Shown here piece after piece: positions 8,361-17,172 of a DNA stretch of 64,000 nt. Position 1 is the stretch's first letter. Each line of letters starts with the position of its first letter. The notes beneath the pieces were generated by a model. It was not told the origin of the DNA, did not search any database, and worked only from the letters and a program-made list of their open reading frames with translations. This DNA comes from Prevotella sp. oral taxon 299 str. F0039 (GTDB lineage: Bacteria; Bacteroidota; Bacteroidia; Bacteroidales; Bacteroidaceae), in assembly GCF_000163055.2 (NCBI RefSeq), contig NC_022111.1, positions 310,001 through 374,000 of the forward strand, read 5' to 3'. Position numbers and translations under genes: made by a program.

Positions 8361-9674
8361 TTATGTTAACATGTTTCTTTGTTTGATGTCAAGATATTTG
8401 TTTATGACATCAGCTGTTAGTTTATCAGGAGAGGTGAGCAATGTAAGTACACCGTGATTCTTTAGGTGTGTAACCAAAGAATGCTTCTCTTGAATACCCT
8501 TATACAGCATTGCTTGAGTGTAATATCCTTGCACGTCGGTTGGAGTTTCTTTGGATTGGTCTATCATTTCGTTATCTTCAAAGAACACAACAAGCACTCG
8601 ATGGTGTTGAGCAAGCTGTATAATATAAGGTAATTGGCGTTGTAACGACGAGAGATTGATGAAGTTGGTGTAGAGAATAAACAAGCTTCTTTTGTTCACC
8701 AATCGGTTAACTCCGATACAAAGGTTCGAGAAATCGCTCTCACCAAAGGTGTTCTTTTCGTTGTAAAGACGTTCTTGTATTTCTTGCATCTGCGTCTTTT
8801 TCTTGGTAGCAGGTAAGAAAGTGTTCACCTCTTTGTCGAAAGTTATGAGTCCAACTTTATCGTCTTTGTTCATAGCAATATACGAAAGCACTAGTGAAGC
8901 GTTGATAGCATAGTCTAAAAGAGTCATCTTTTCGAATGCTTGTTGCATCACTCTACCTTTGTCAATCACATTAAATATGCTTTGAGAACGCTCGTCTTGA
9001 TAGACATTCACCATCAGTTGGCCACGTCTTGCCGATGCTTTCCAGTTCATAGAGCGATACTCGTCGCCCTTAACATACTCTTTAATGTGCTCGAAATCTG
9101 TGTTGTTTCCAATCTTTCTAATACGCTTTATGCCTTGGTCTGTTATCCTATTGTTGATAGCCATTAGCTCATATTGATGCAATTGCTTGTAAGATGGATA
9201 CACTTTTATGGTTTCAACCTGCTTAAAATGGTAGCCTCTTTGAATTAATCCGATTGGACTTGAAGTGTAAGCATGTATTACATCGAACTGATAAGCACCT
9301 CTTTTAAAAGGCTTTAAGTGATAAACAAGGTCTTTTGTTTCTTCCTTTTTAATCTTAATTTTAAACAAAACGTCTCGTCGTTGAAATACAACTGGTATTT
9401 CATCGATCACCTCTATGCTAACGGGAAAGATGTATTTGTTCTCTATTTCGATAACAACTTTATTCTCATCTCCATTCGAAAATCTGTTGTTACACTTTCG
9501 CTGTGCCTTAATTGCTTTTTTATAGTAGAGTGAAACGAAATCGATTAGTATGAAACCAATTAGTGCAAGCAGCGTGAACCATGATATATTGAATAACCAT
9601 GGCAGTGAGTAACTGAGAGAAAACATCACAATGATGATTCCCATTGCTATGTAAAAGCGGAGTGTTAGAAACAT
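8361..9674 (-). CDS. DUF58 domain protein
   Basis: 437 residues: two N-terminal membrane segments (about 8-24 and 30-50), then a soluble region with the DUF58 signature around residues 195-232 (HIKEYVKGDEYRSMNWKAS), and a vWA-like C-terminal half. DUF58 proteins are regularly encoded next to MoxR AAA+ ATPases and are thought to be their partners or adaptors. Here it is last in a six-gene leftward cluster, but the 188-bp gap to moxR is filled by a 22-bp repeat array, unlike the other tightly packed members. Biochemical function is unknown. Confidence 0.88.
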   Translation of the reverse strand: MFLTLRFYIAMGIIIVMFSLSYSLPWLFNISWFTLLALIGFILIDFVSLYYKKAIKAQRKCNNRFSNGDENKVVIEIENKYIFPVSIEVIDEIPVVFQRRDVLFKIKIKKEETKDLVYHLKPFKRGAYQFDVIHAYTSSPIGLIQRGYHFKQVETIKVYPSYKQLHQYELMAINNRITDQGIKRIRKIGNNTDFEHIKEYVKGDEYRSMNWKASARRGQLMVNVYQDERSQSIFNVIDKGRVMQQAFEKMTLLDYAINASLVLSYIAMNKDDKVGLITFDKEVNTFLPATKKKTQMQEIQERLYNEKNTFGESDFSNLCIGVNRLVNKRSLFILYTNFINLSSLQRQLPYIIQLAQHHRVLVVFFEDNEMIDQSKETPTDVQGYYTQAMLYKGIQEKHSLVTHLKNHGVLTLLTSPDKLTADVINKYLDIKQRNMLT

Positions 9675-9710
9675 TATAGATTCTATTTTTATCGTCTGTT
9701 AAATCAGATT

Positions 9711-9864
9711 AGAATGCAGAGCATTTTAATTACATATTCTTTTGAATCTTAAAAGCTATTCTTTTGCATTGCAATAGCTATCTTTTTGCATCGTAAAAGC
9801 ACTGCTTTTGTGAATGAAAAGCAATGTTTTTATTTTGAAAGAGATATTCTTTTAAGAATCAATT
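9711..9864 (+). repeat. 22-bp phased repeat array 2 (longest, seven units)
   Basis: Units start at 9711 (degenerate), 9733, 9755, 9777, 9799, 9821 and 9843, all exactly 22 bp apart. The first ten or eleven bases read CATATTCTTTT, GCTATTCTTTT, GCTATCTTTTT, GCACTGCTTTT, GCAATGTTTTT and GATATTCTTTT; the CTTTT end is the best conserved part. It lies inside the moxR-DUF58 gap and the last unit touches the moxR stop codon. Units differ by substitutions with no change in spacing. Confidence 0.85.
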
Positions 9865-10837
9865 ACTTAGGCACTTCGATCTTTTCAACAAGTCGTTGAA
9901 TGATTTTGGTGCTGGTGTAGCCTTCCATTTCTGCCTCTGCGGTGAGCAAGATACGGTGAGCAAGTACGTAAGGTGCGCAATATTTGATGTCATCTGGAGT
10001 GATATAATCTCTTCCTTCCAATATTGCTATGGCCTTAGAGAGTTGCATAATGCCCACAGAAGCACGTGGAGATGCACCTAAATAGATGGCTTTGCTGTTA
10101 CGAGTTTGTTGCACAATGGCAGCAATATATCTTAAAAGACTTGGTTCGATATATACTTTTTGAAGCAAAGAACGAAGTTCGAGCAACTCTTTTGGAGTGA
10201 TGATGGGTTGAATATCTTGAACCTTTGTGATGTTAGTCTTTTCATTATGTCTTATAAGAATTTCAACTTCCTCCTCAATGTTGGGGTAGTTCATCTGTAT
10301 TTTCACAAGGAAACGGTCTAATTGAGCTTCAGGAAGCTTGTATGTTCCCTCTTGTTCTACAGGGTTTTGAGTGGCAAAAATGCTATAAATCTCGTCCATT
10401 TTATAAGATTGTCCGTCGATAGTTGCCTGGCGTTCTTCCATCACTTCGAACAAAGCTGCTTGTGTTTTAGCTGGTGCTCTGTTTATTTCATCGGCCAAAA
10501 TGATGTTTGCAAAGGCTGGACCTTTATGGAAATCGAAAGTTGAAGTCTGCATGTTAAACACCGTAGTACCTAACACATCACTTGGCATAAGGTCGGGTGT
10601 GAACTGTATTCTGCTAAACTTTGCGTCAACAAGGCGTGCCATTAGTTTTGCAAGAAGGGTTTTAGCAACTCCTGGAACACCTTCAATTAGAACGTGTCCG
10701 TCGCACACTAAAGATGCAAGTAATAAGTCAACAACTTGCTCTTGGCCTACAATCGTTTTAGAAATTGCACTTTTTAGTTCTGCAATCTTATTTGAAAAGC
10801 CCGTAAGGTCTAATCTTTCTCTTTGTATTTCACTCAT
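9863..10837 (-). CDS. MoxR-family AAA+ ATPase
   Basis: 324 residues with Walker A GVPGVAKT (53-60), Walker B ILADEINR (113-120) and the MoxR sequence EEGTYKLPEAQLDRF-like region (QEGTYKLPEAQLDRF). MoxR ATPases are chaperone-like motors that work with vWA/DUF58 partners in maturation of enzymes or membrane assemblies. The gene starts 2 bp after the DUF4350 gene stop, so translation is probably coupled. Substrate unknown; context (SpoIIM, RDD, DUF4129, DUF4350) suggests an envelope function. Confidence 0.95.
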   Translation of the reverse strand: MSEIQRERLDLTGFSNKIAELKSAISKTIVGQEQVVDLLLASLVCDGHVLIEGVPGVAKTLLAKLMARLVDAKFSRIQFTPDLMPSDVLGTTVFNMQTSTFDFHKGPAFANIILADEINRAPAKTQAALFEVMEERQATIDGQSYKMDEIYSIFATQNPVEQEGTYKLPEAQLDRFLVKIQMNYPNIEEEVEILIRHNEKTNITKVQDIQPIITPKELLELRSLLQKVYIEPSLLRYIAAIVQQTRNSKAIYLGASPRASVGIMQLSKAIAILEGRDYITPDDIKYCAPYVLAHRILLTAEAEMEGYTSTKIIQRLVEKIEVPK

Positions 10838-10839
10838 AT

Positions 10840-12087
10840 TTATAATGATAATTTATTTGTTATTTTATTGATATTCTTGAGATGTTTGATCATATCTGTT
10901 TCAGAAATGTTATATGAAAGCATCGAAATGAAACGCAATTCCTTTATTGTTTCCTCAATAAACGATAGCTCTAAGCCTGTTCTTGATGCTAAAGCTGCAA
11001 AGTTTTTGCTATCATCTTCGGTGTCTTCAAGATGAATGAAGGTGGCTTTATACACATCTTCGATAAACGCTTGATATCGTTTTAAGATGACTTCGTTTGT
11101 TGATTTGTCTCGTTTATATAGGTTTCCGAGTTGCTTTGCAAACATAATTGAAGCGTTTCTTGGCTCTCTTATGATTGGAATGATGTGCTGTTTGCGACGT
11201 GCAAGCATCACTAAAAGCACCAAACCAGTGATTATCAGTAATGCGAAAGCAGTTTTAAGACCAGGCTTTTCTGTAATATAACTAAGAATAGAAGGCTCTG
11301 TTGTTTCTTTAGCTGCCATGGTTCTGTCGATACGAATGATAGGTTTATCGCTTATTTGTGCCATCAAACGGTGTAAATAAACATTGGTATGAGGGTCGAG
11401 AACGCCCACATTTGTGAATACAATAGGGGTGCTAACGAAGGTGATTTTACCCTTTCCTAAAGGAATAGTAGCGGCTATTAGCTCTTGAGTTTCAACGCTA
11501 CTGTCTTTTACTACCGTTATTTCTGCAAGTGGAATAGCTTGAGTTGAGTCTACAATTAGCGTGTTTGCGGCTACTGCACTGTATAAATCAAAGACCTCTT
11601 TGCTATATCCTTTATTTGTATTTATCCATGTTGCAGGTATGAAATTGTTTGGATCATCACTGCCAATGACATACTCTAGGTCTAGATAATCATCTAATTG
11701 CTTTGTGTCTATCAATACAGAATCCTTCTCAGAGTATATCCTAAAGTAGTTACCTGCAACCATAATGTGGACTCCTTTCCTTACAATTTCAAATAAAGCG
11801 TCGGCTTCTATGTCTGAAACATAAAAGTCTTCATTGGTGTAAAGAAGGTTATTTGTCTTGTATGCTTTCGATGTTTTCAATTCACTAAAGGTTAAATTCT
11901 GCACCGAATAGCTTTTTTTTAGAGTTGATTTCATAATACTATCGAATGCAAAACACCCCAAAGGTTCTTTGTTATTATATGAATATGAGGGATACCAATC
12001 GTGTCTTACGGGTTGAATAAGAATGGCAAATGCACTTAAAATAACTATGACAACGATGGTGATAATAAGAATTGTGCGTCCTTTCAT
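10840..12087 (-). CDS. DUF4350 domain membrane protein
   Basis: 415 residues: an N-terminal membrane anchor (about 5-25), an extracytoplasmic region of roughly 250 residues, a second membrane segment (279-296, LLIITGLVLLVML), and a cytoplasmic tail of about 115 residues. This topology and the placement between DUF4129 and MoxR genes fit DUF4350, a GATase-like fold of unknown role. It overlaps the upstream DUF4129 gene by 4 bp and ends 2 bp before moxR, so it belongs to the operon core. Confidence 0.8.
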   Translation of the reverse strand: MKGRTILIITIVVIVILSAFAILIQPVRHDWYPSYSYNNKEPLGCFAFDSIMKSTLKKSYSVQNLTFSELKTSKAYKTNNLLYTNEDFYVSDIEADALFEIVRKGVHIMVAGNYFRIYSEKDSVLIDTKQLDDYLDLEYVIGSDDPNNFIPATWINTNKGYSKEVFDLYSAVAANTLIVDSTQAIPLAEITVVKDSSVETQELIAATIPLGKGKITFVSTPIVFTNVGVLDPHTNVYLHRLMAQISDKPIIRIDRTMAAKETTEPSILSYITEKPGLKTAFALLIITGLVLLVMLARRKQHIIPIIREPRNASIMFAKQLGNLYKRDKSTNEVILKRYQAFIEDVYKATFIHLEDTEDDSKNFAALASRTGLELSFIEETIKELRFISMLSYNISETDMIKHLKNINKITNKLSL

Positions 12088-12698
12088 TTTGCTTTTCCTT
12101 TCAAAATAATAGATTGATATCTTTCCATCTCACTGCAAGTAGATTCGTCGGCGTTATATTTTCCATAGCGAATCTTCATAAATTGCGATGTCATATAATT
12201 GAATTCACTCATCTTTACCTCGTAAGTATATTGCTTAACTGTTTTGTTTGGCAACCAAAGAATGCGTTCTTCCTTGCTCAATAGATACAGAGTTTGCAAA
12301 TAGATGAGCAGTGTTAAACGATTGAGATCATTGTTTTGGCGAGCCAAGCTAATTTCTTTTTCAAAGTCAGTTGTTTGAATGTTTTCTTCTTTTAGGGCGT
12401 CATCTACCTGCATTTTCTTGTTAAATGAAAAGAGATGAGGGATTTTTCGGTAGATAGCAAAGCATACTATGACTATAAAAACAAAGCCAAAGGTATATAA
12501 AACAAAGTCTCTTATCTCTTGAGTAGGTATTAATGCATTGAAAAACTTTTCGAGGATATCACCTAAGTTGTCGGAAAGTATATCGAAAGAGGTGGTTTCT
12601 CGTGCTTTTTCAGCAATGTAATGAAAGTTTTTATCATCATTAAAATGCTGAATAATAGCTGTATCTATCCTTAGAGTATCTATGGGATTATAATTCAT
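12084..12698 (-). CDS. DUF4129 domain membrane protein
   Basis: 204 residues with one clear membrane segment (about 66-84). The C-terminal cytoplasmic part resembles DUF4129: helices with RQNNDLNRLTLLIYLQTLYLL and a terminal YGKYNADESTCSEMERYQSI segment. DUF4129 is a small domain found at the end of transglutaminase-like membrane proteins and in MoxR clusters. Gene overlap with DUF4350 (4 bp) and a 12-bp gap to the membrane protein upstream support one transcript. No catalytic motif is visible. Confidence 0.72.
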   Translation of the reverse strand: MNYNPIDTLRIDTAIIQHFNDDKNFHYIAEKARETTSFDILSDNLGDILEKFFNALIPTQEIRDFVLYTFGFVFIVIVCFAIYRKIPHLFSFNKKMQVDDALKEENIQTTDFEKEISLARQNNDLNRLTLLIYLQTLYLLSKEERILWLPNKTVKQYTYEVKMSEFNYMTSQFMKIRYGKYNADESTCSEMERYQSIILKGKAK

Positions 12699-12710
12699 TT
12701 TAATTACTTT

Positions 12711-13721
12711 CTAATCTTCAGAACTAATGTCTATATCGTTAATCTCGTCCAATTTTTGGTCTATGATGTCGTTATTTAGTTGCTCAAAAATATCGATTGA
12801 GTTGTCAATACTCTTGTATTCCGTCTTTTCCATCGTTGCTCCATACACCAAAGTAGTGCCAATTGTGAAGAAAATAACCCACAAGATATATCCCAAGTGC
12901 GACACAATTTGGGTTATAATATTTAGCGCATTATAGCTAGATGAGTGTGTATAACTATAAAGTGACGATGCATCCACACCCGTAAATACCTGCATAGACA
13001 TGATAATATAGAAAGGAATGCTTGACAATAGGCTAATGAGAAAGAAGATAAGTCCTATTGTAAACACGAAACCTATAATGCTTAACCAATTATAAAAACC
13101 CAATTTTATGCTTTTAGAGATGGCTCTCGACAAGCTAATATCTTCTAAAACATAGCATGGAGTCAATAAAACTAAAGTGGGAGAGAGTATTAAAAAGGTA
13201 AAAAATACAAAGCCCCCAATGAGAAGTGCCTTAGCAAAAAAGTCGAAAGAAGTATTCGTTACTACTATACCAGGTAAGTATAATGCGCATATAAGCGTAA
13301 TAGGTATGAAGGAAAACACCACTAAACGCTTTGCAATAGAAGGTATATGCCCTATAATGTCTTTAACTTTGATATTGGTAGGGTCTGTTGTTCTATCGAA
13401 ATATACCTCCTCGAATGCAAAAACAATACTCATAAATAAAATGGCAAACAATACGTCAACTATCGAGACACATAGAAATCTGAGCATCATAGTGGTGCTT
13501 ATAATATCGTTTGTGTCAAATTTAGAACCCAAACTAAAGTAATTTTGGATAGCAAAATCAATAGGAATATTGATGAAAGCCGTTATCAATGCAATGATAG
13601 CAAAGAGCTTAAACAGAACACGTTTATTTTGTTTAGCAAACGAAAACAGCGTATTGATGTTTTCGTTAAAGCTTCTTTCTTCGTATAACTCAATCTTTTT
13701 TCTGTCTCTTATCATATACAT
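12711..13721 (-). CDS. Polytopic membrane protein of the SpoIIM/MoxR cluster, function unknown
   Basis: 336 residues with about six hydrophobic segments (for example LFAIIALITAFINI, VVFSFIPITLICALYL, LSIIGFVFTIGLIFFLISLL) and an acidic C-terminus (NDIDISSED). I do not recognise a specific family. A comparable membrane protein often sits between SpoIIM-like and DUF4129 genes in Bacteroidota. The start overlaps the end of the SpoIIM-like gene by about 30 bp; an alternative ATG two codons later (13715) is equally possible. Confidence 0.75.
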   Translation of the reverse strand: MYMIRDRKKIELYEERSFNENINTLFSFAKQNKRVLFKLFAIIALITAFINIPIDFAIQNYFSLGSKFDTNDIISTTMMLRFLCVSIVDVLFAILFMSIVFAFEEVYFDRTTDPTNIKVKDIIGHIPSIAKRLVVFSFIPITLICALYLPGIVVTNTSFDFFAKALLIGGFVFFTFLILSPTLVLLTPCYVLEDISLSRAISKSIKLGFYNWLSIIGFVFTIGLIFFLISLLSSIPFYIIMSMQVFTGVDASSLYSYTHSSSYNALNIITQIVSHLGYILWVIFFTIGTTLVYGATMEKTEYKSIDNSIDIFEQLNNDIIDQKLDEINDIDISSED

Positions 13722-14661
13722 TGCGTTTGTAGGGTAAGTAAATATAATAGAAAAGAATAAAGCATAGCGACAAGAAGATGATGAGTCCTCTTATAAAGAA
13801 CGGCCATTCGGTGTGTCGAGTGATATATCCTTCGATAAAACCAGCTATAATTGTGATGGGAACAACACCCACAAAGATGCGCAAACCCTGCATAGCACTG
13901 CGTTTAAAGGCAATCTTTCTAGAATAAGTTCCAGGCACAATCCAACCCAAACCCAATGCTAGTCCTGCCGCACCACTAATCACCATTGTTGCAATTTCAA
14001 GCGTTCCGTGAACAAATACCGTAAAGAACGATTCTTTAAATACGCCCTGTTGATATAAGAAAGTTTCGAAACAACCAACCATTATACCATTATATAATAA
14101 CGAAGTGATGGTTCCATAGCAAGTGATAAGACCCGAAGCGAATGTTCGAATATCTACCCAAAGGTTGTTTAAGGTGATATAAAAGAAGCTAAGAAACTCC
14201 CCTTCGGAAGCATAAACCGCCATAGGTTTGCCTGCAGCGATATTGTCTAAGGTCATACTAATATAGGAAGGACCTAATATTGTGTTGGCAAATTCGGGGT
14301 CTCCGATGGTTGACACAATGCCAATAAGCATGCTAACTGCCAATATAATGAGTGAAAGCAAGTGATAATATCTTGTTTTATACACCGTGTCGGGTACTTC
14401 TTGCGTCCAAAAAGTGATGAGCCTGCGCCACGACTCTTGCTTACTACTATATATATTAATATGTAGTGTGAGGGCAATATCGTTGAGATAATTGGTAATT
14501 GGCGATGAAGGATAATTGGTTTGAGCAAAAGAAAGGTCAGAGGTGATGTCAAAATAAAGGTTAGAAAGACTCTCGGGACTTTCTGCTTGTATATTATCTA
14601 ATCGCTGTTCTACATCCTTCCACTTCGCAAGATTTTGCTTTATAAATACTATTTCTTTCAA
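13690..14661 (-). CDS. SpoIIM-family (DUF95) membrane protein
   Basis: 323 residues: a soluble helical N-terminus of about 110 residues, then several membrane segments including a Gly-rich stretch (ISGAAGLALGLGWIVPG) and FVHGTLEIATMVI, typical of the stage II sporulation protein M family. In Bacillus SpoIIM joins SpoIID/SpoIIP in engulfment; in non-sporulating Bacteroidota the family is widespread and its role is unknown. First gene of the leftward MoxR/DUF58 cluster, divergent from an RDD gene. Confidence 0.85.
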   Translation of the reverse strand: MKEIVFIKQNLAKWKDVEQRLDNIQAESPESLSNLYFDITSDLSFAQTNYPSSPITNYLNDIALTLHINIYSSKQESWRRLITFWTQEVPDTVYKTRYYHLLSLIILAVSMLIGIVSTIGDPEFANTILGPSYISMTLDNIAAGKPMAVYASEGEFLSFFYITLNNLWVDIRTFASGLITCYGTITSLLYNGIMVGCFETFLYQQGVFKESFFTVFVHGTLEIATMVISGAAGLALGLGWIVPGTYSRKIAFKRSAMQGLRIFVGVVPITIIAGFIEGYITRHTEWPFFIRGLIIFLSLCFILFYYIYLPYKRNVYDKRQKKD

Positions 14662-14807
14662 AATAATTAACGAGTTTATTTGTATTTAGATCGTGAAAAC
14701 ACACGTAAATATAAGTCTTTTTTTTCGTTCTTACAAGTAAAAAACATCTTTTTATTTTTCTGGTTTATACCTTTGTGTATCAATGGGTTATTAATTCGCT
14801 TACAAAA

Positions 14808-14895
14808 GCTATGAAATTACTTGCAAAAAGCAATGCTTTTAGGGTGCAATAGCACTGCTTTTAGATGTCAACAACAATGCTTTTCATTTTTTATG
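14808..14895 (+). repeat. 22-bp phased repeat array 3
   Basis: Units start at 14808 (GCTATGAAATT), 14830 (GCAATGCTTTT), 14852 (GCACTGCTTTT) and 14874 (ACAATGCTTTT). The array occupies the middle of the 383-bp divergent region between the SpoIIM-like and RDD genes and lies upstream of the RDD promoter. Nothing else is evident in that gap apart from the promoter. Confidence 0.85.
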
Positions 14896-14923
14896 GTTAT
14901 GATGTTGTTTTAAAATTCTTCTA

Positions 14924-14957
14924 TTGTTGTGTAATTGATTATTAGTTAATACCTTTG
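14924..14957 (+). promoter_or_regulatory. Promoter of the RDD gene
   Basis: TTG elements at 14924-14929 and TAccTTTG at 14950-14957 are about 20 bp apart, matching the Bacteroidota -33/-7 arrangement. The RDD start codon lies about 87 bases downstream. Confidence 0.6.
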
Positions 14958-15044
14958 CGAAGTAGAGCTGTTTCGATTGAAAAAGAAATGATTCGCTTTG
15001 TAAATGTAAAAGCAAAACAAATTAAGAAGAATAATAATTACTAA

Positions 15045-15785
15045 ATGTACGATAAAAACGATATTATAACTAATCAGTTTGTGCGAATTAAACACGACAC
15101 GGTTGGAGTTGGACCACGTTTCTTTGCTCATATAATTGATATGATAATCATCTTTTTCTATGGCTTTTTTATGCTAAAACTATATGATTATTTAGATCGT
15201 GGAATGCATTTCACTACTCAAATGGGACTGGTTTTGGGGTTCTTTTTCCTTTTGTTACCCATTCTAACTTACTTTATTGTATCAGAAACAGTAACGGGTG
15301 GACAAACCATAGGTAAGTTTATTATGGGCATAAAGGTGATGAAAGCAGATGGAACTCCTGCCTCAATGGGTAACTATTTAATGAGAGGTATGTTACTTCC
15401 AGTAGAGACTTATGGCTTTTTTTATCTCGGTGCATGGTTTATGCTCATCACAAAACGACATCAACGATTAGGTGACTTAGCCGCAGGCACAATGGTGGTG
15501 CGAGTGAAACGCAAAAGATCTCTCACACTCAACCTAAATAATTATAGACATTTAGCACCCGATTATCAACCACTTTACAAGCAAGCTGAAGACTTATCTG
15601 TGCAACAAGTAGAGATTATTAAGAAGGCTTTGAAAGTGAATGAGGGAAAGGATACTGAGCAAATGGTGATACTTGCAACCAAGGTTCGTGATGTTTTGAA
15701 TATTAAAAAGGTTGAGCAATTGCCCACAGAGTTCCTTGAAAGGATTATAAAAGATTATGAGTTCTTGTCGGTTTATTATGTTTAA
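15045..15785 (+). CDS. RDD-family membrane protein
   Basis: 246 residues. The N-terminal half is an RDD domain: PRFFAHIIDM (the Arg and Asp of RDD), a second Asp/Gly-rich loop GGQTIGKFIMGIKV, and QRLGDLAAGTMVV near residue 145-160; three membrane segments are expected. The C-terminal 80 residues are soluble and helical. RDD proteins are proposed transporters or accessory membrane proteins. It is divergent from the SpoIIM/MoxR/DUF58 cluster, a neighbourhood often kept in Bacteroidota, so it is probably part of the same system. Confidence 0.88.
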   Translation: MYDKNDIITNQFVRIKHDTVGVGPRFFAHIIDMIIIFFYGFFMLKLYDYLDRGMHFTTQMGLVLGFFFLLLPILTYFIVSETVTGGQTIGKFIMGIKVMKADGTPASMGNYLMRGMLLPVETYGFFYLGAWFMLITKRHQRLGDLAAGTMVVRVKRKRSLTLNLNNYRHLAPDYQPLYKQAEDLSVQQVEIIKKALKVNEGKDTEQMVILATKVRDVLNIKKVEQLPTEFLERIIKDYEFLSVYYV

Positions 15786-15859
15786 ACCATAGGGCAGCAC
15801 TCAAAATGCAATACAAAACAAAATGAGTTGTTCTTCAACAACCCATCACCTATAAAAAG

Positions 15860-15906
15860 AAATAGGTAGTAGAAACATATAAAAGATGTTGTCTTACTAC
15901 CTATTT
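15860..15906. terminator. Bidirectional terminator between RDD and NlpE-like genes
   Basis: AAATAGGTAGTA (15860-15871) pairs perfectly with TACTACCTATTT (15895-15906). T-rich DNA follows on both strands, and the two flanking genes converge. Confidence 0.8.
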
Positions 15907-15936
15907 GTTTTAGTATTAACCTATATAACTAATTTT

Positions 15937-16395
15937 TTATTTAAGTTTAAGGTCGTATTTCTCTGGTGTTTGAGATTCTAGTTTCAAGTCAGCATTTACA
16001 ACACGAACTGTAGAATCGTTAACGATTAGAAGGTAAGTATCATCTTCTTTTGTCTTACCAACAAGGCGATAAGCTTGTAGTTCTTTACCATCTACGTCTT
16101 TTTTGATGTTCTCAACAGTACCAGTTGTTGTGAAGGTAGATTGTCCGTCCTTTGCTTCTAGGTATGTTTGAGTAAGGCTATAACCTACAGTTGAATCGTT
16201 AGAAGCGATTGCAACGTTGTATTTTATGCCTGGACCATCAGCTGCTGGGATAACACCTTCATAACGAACGCTATCTCCAAGAGTTGAATCTTGAGCCAAA
16301 GAGTCTACACCTGCACCTGTAGATGCTGTTTTTCCTGTGTTGTTGCAAGCTGCAACTAGAGCAGCAGCAACGGCTAATGTCAATAATTTCTTCAT
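15937..16395 (-). CDS. NlpE-like lipoprotein
   Basis: 152 residues with a lipoprotein signal peptide (lipobox LVAAC, Cys17) and a small beta-rich domain. YEGVIPAADGPGIKYNVAI resembles the start of the NlpE N-terminal domain. In E. coli NlpE is an outer-membrane lipoprotein that senses surface contact and copper and activates Cpx. Here the only cysteine is the lipidated one, so the CxxC disulfide motif of E. coli NlpE is missing and a redox role is unlikely. It lies next to oxidative-stress genes but is a separate unit with its own terminator. Confidence 0.68.
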   Translation of the reverse strand: MKKLLTLAVAAALVAACNNTGKTASTGAGVDSLAQDSTLGDSVRYEGVIPAADGPGIKYNVAIASNDSTVGYSLTQTYLEAKDGQSTFTTTGTVENIKKDVDGKELQAYRLVGKTKEDDTYLLIVNDSTVRVVNADLKLESQTPEKYDLKLK

Positions 16396-16480
16396 ACTTT
16401 TTGTTTTTAAAATTAATAATACATCAATACAACTCCAAATTTATTGTTTTATTGTATATGATGATAATAAAAATATTTAA

Positions 16481-16939
16481 TTATCTATTACAAGTGCATT
16501 TTTCTTTATTCATGGCAGGACAAAGGCTCACTAAGTAGCCATCTACAGAGAACTTGCCTGGTCCAGCGATAAGAAGTAGAATGAAAACGATAAGATATGC
16601 AAATGCTAACTCACCCTGATCGATTGAACCCCCGTGCGCAATAAAGAATGCAATTGCCATTGTAAAGATTATAGGAATAAGCACTAAGCGACTTAAAATA
16701 CCAAGAATGAGGGCAACAGAACATACTAACTCTGCGAAAATAGCAAGTGTTAATGATGTTTGTGAGCTTAATCCTAATAGATCAGGAAAGGCACTTGACA
16801 TCTTATCGAATGCCATATACTTCTGCAATCCATGATGGGCAAGAAGCAAAGCAAATATAACTCGGGCTGCAAGAAGCACAAAGGAGGTGGAGCAACTCTC
16901 GTTATTTGTTGGGAATATCAATTTTAATAACTTTTTCAT
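16481..16939 (-). CDS. DoxX-family membrane protein
   Basis: 152 residues with four membrane segments. FVLLAARVIFALLLAHHGLQK, then a loop and a second helix pair with LAIFAELVCSVALILG, is the DoxX pattern. DoxX-like proteins are quinone-linked or redox-associated membrane proteins; some work with superoxide dismutase. I chose the ATG at 16939 (MKKLLKLIF). The longer frame to 16987 would run through a 22-bp repeat array and has no support. The setting beside dps, ahpF, ahpC and sodB fits a redox role. Confidence 0.85.
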   Translation of the reverse strand: MKKLLKLIFPTNNESCSTSFVLLAARVIFALLLAHHGLQKYMAFDKMSSAFPDLLGLSSQTSLTLAIFAELVCSVALILGILSRLVLIPIIFTMAIAFFIAHGGSIDQGELAFAYLIVFILLLIAGPGKFSVDGYLVSLCPAMNKEKCTCNR

Positions 16940-16961
16940 TGTAATATGTTTCTTATTGTTT

Positions 16962-17071
16962 GTATATTCGTTATGGTGTAATTGCAATGCTTTTACTGCC
17001 TAATCTCAATGCTTTTGCAGTCCAATCTCAATGCTTTTGCAACCTAATCTCAATGCTTTTATAACTTAAAT
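16962..17071 (+). repeat. 22-bp phased repeat array 4
   Basis: Units at 16962 (degenerate), 16984, 17006, 17028 and 17050. Four consecutive copies share an identical CAATGCTTTT core, and three of their second halves end in AATCT, making this the most homogeneous array. It lies between the dps and DoxX genes, both leftward, just upstream of the DoxX start. Confidence 0.9.
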
Positions 17072-17172
17072 TCAATATAAAATGAGGGCAACACCACTCT
17101 TATTGAGCGTGCAACCCTCGTTCATAATAAATCTGTTCGCTATTTCTTGTATTCTAATCTACTTAATTCTGA

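Noticed and set aside
13177..13542. 121-residue + strand frame within the membrane-protein gene
   Set aside because: It is antisense to a well-placed operon member with clear membrane helices and overlapping starts; no motif recognised.
16940..16987. Longer DoxX start
   Set aside because: The extra 16 residues would be encoded in part by repeat array 4 and show no DoxX similarity.
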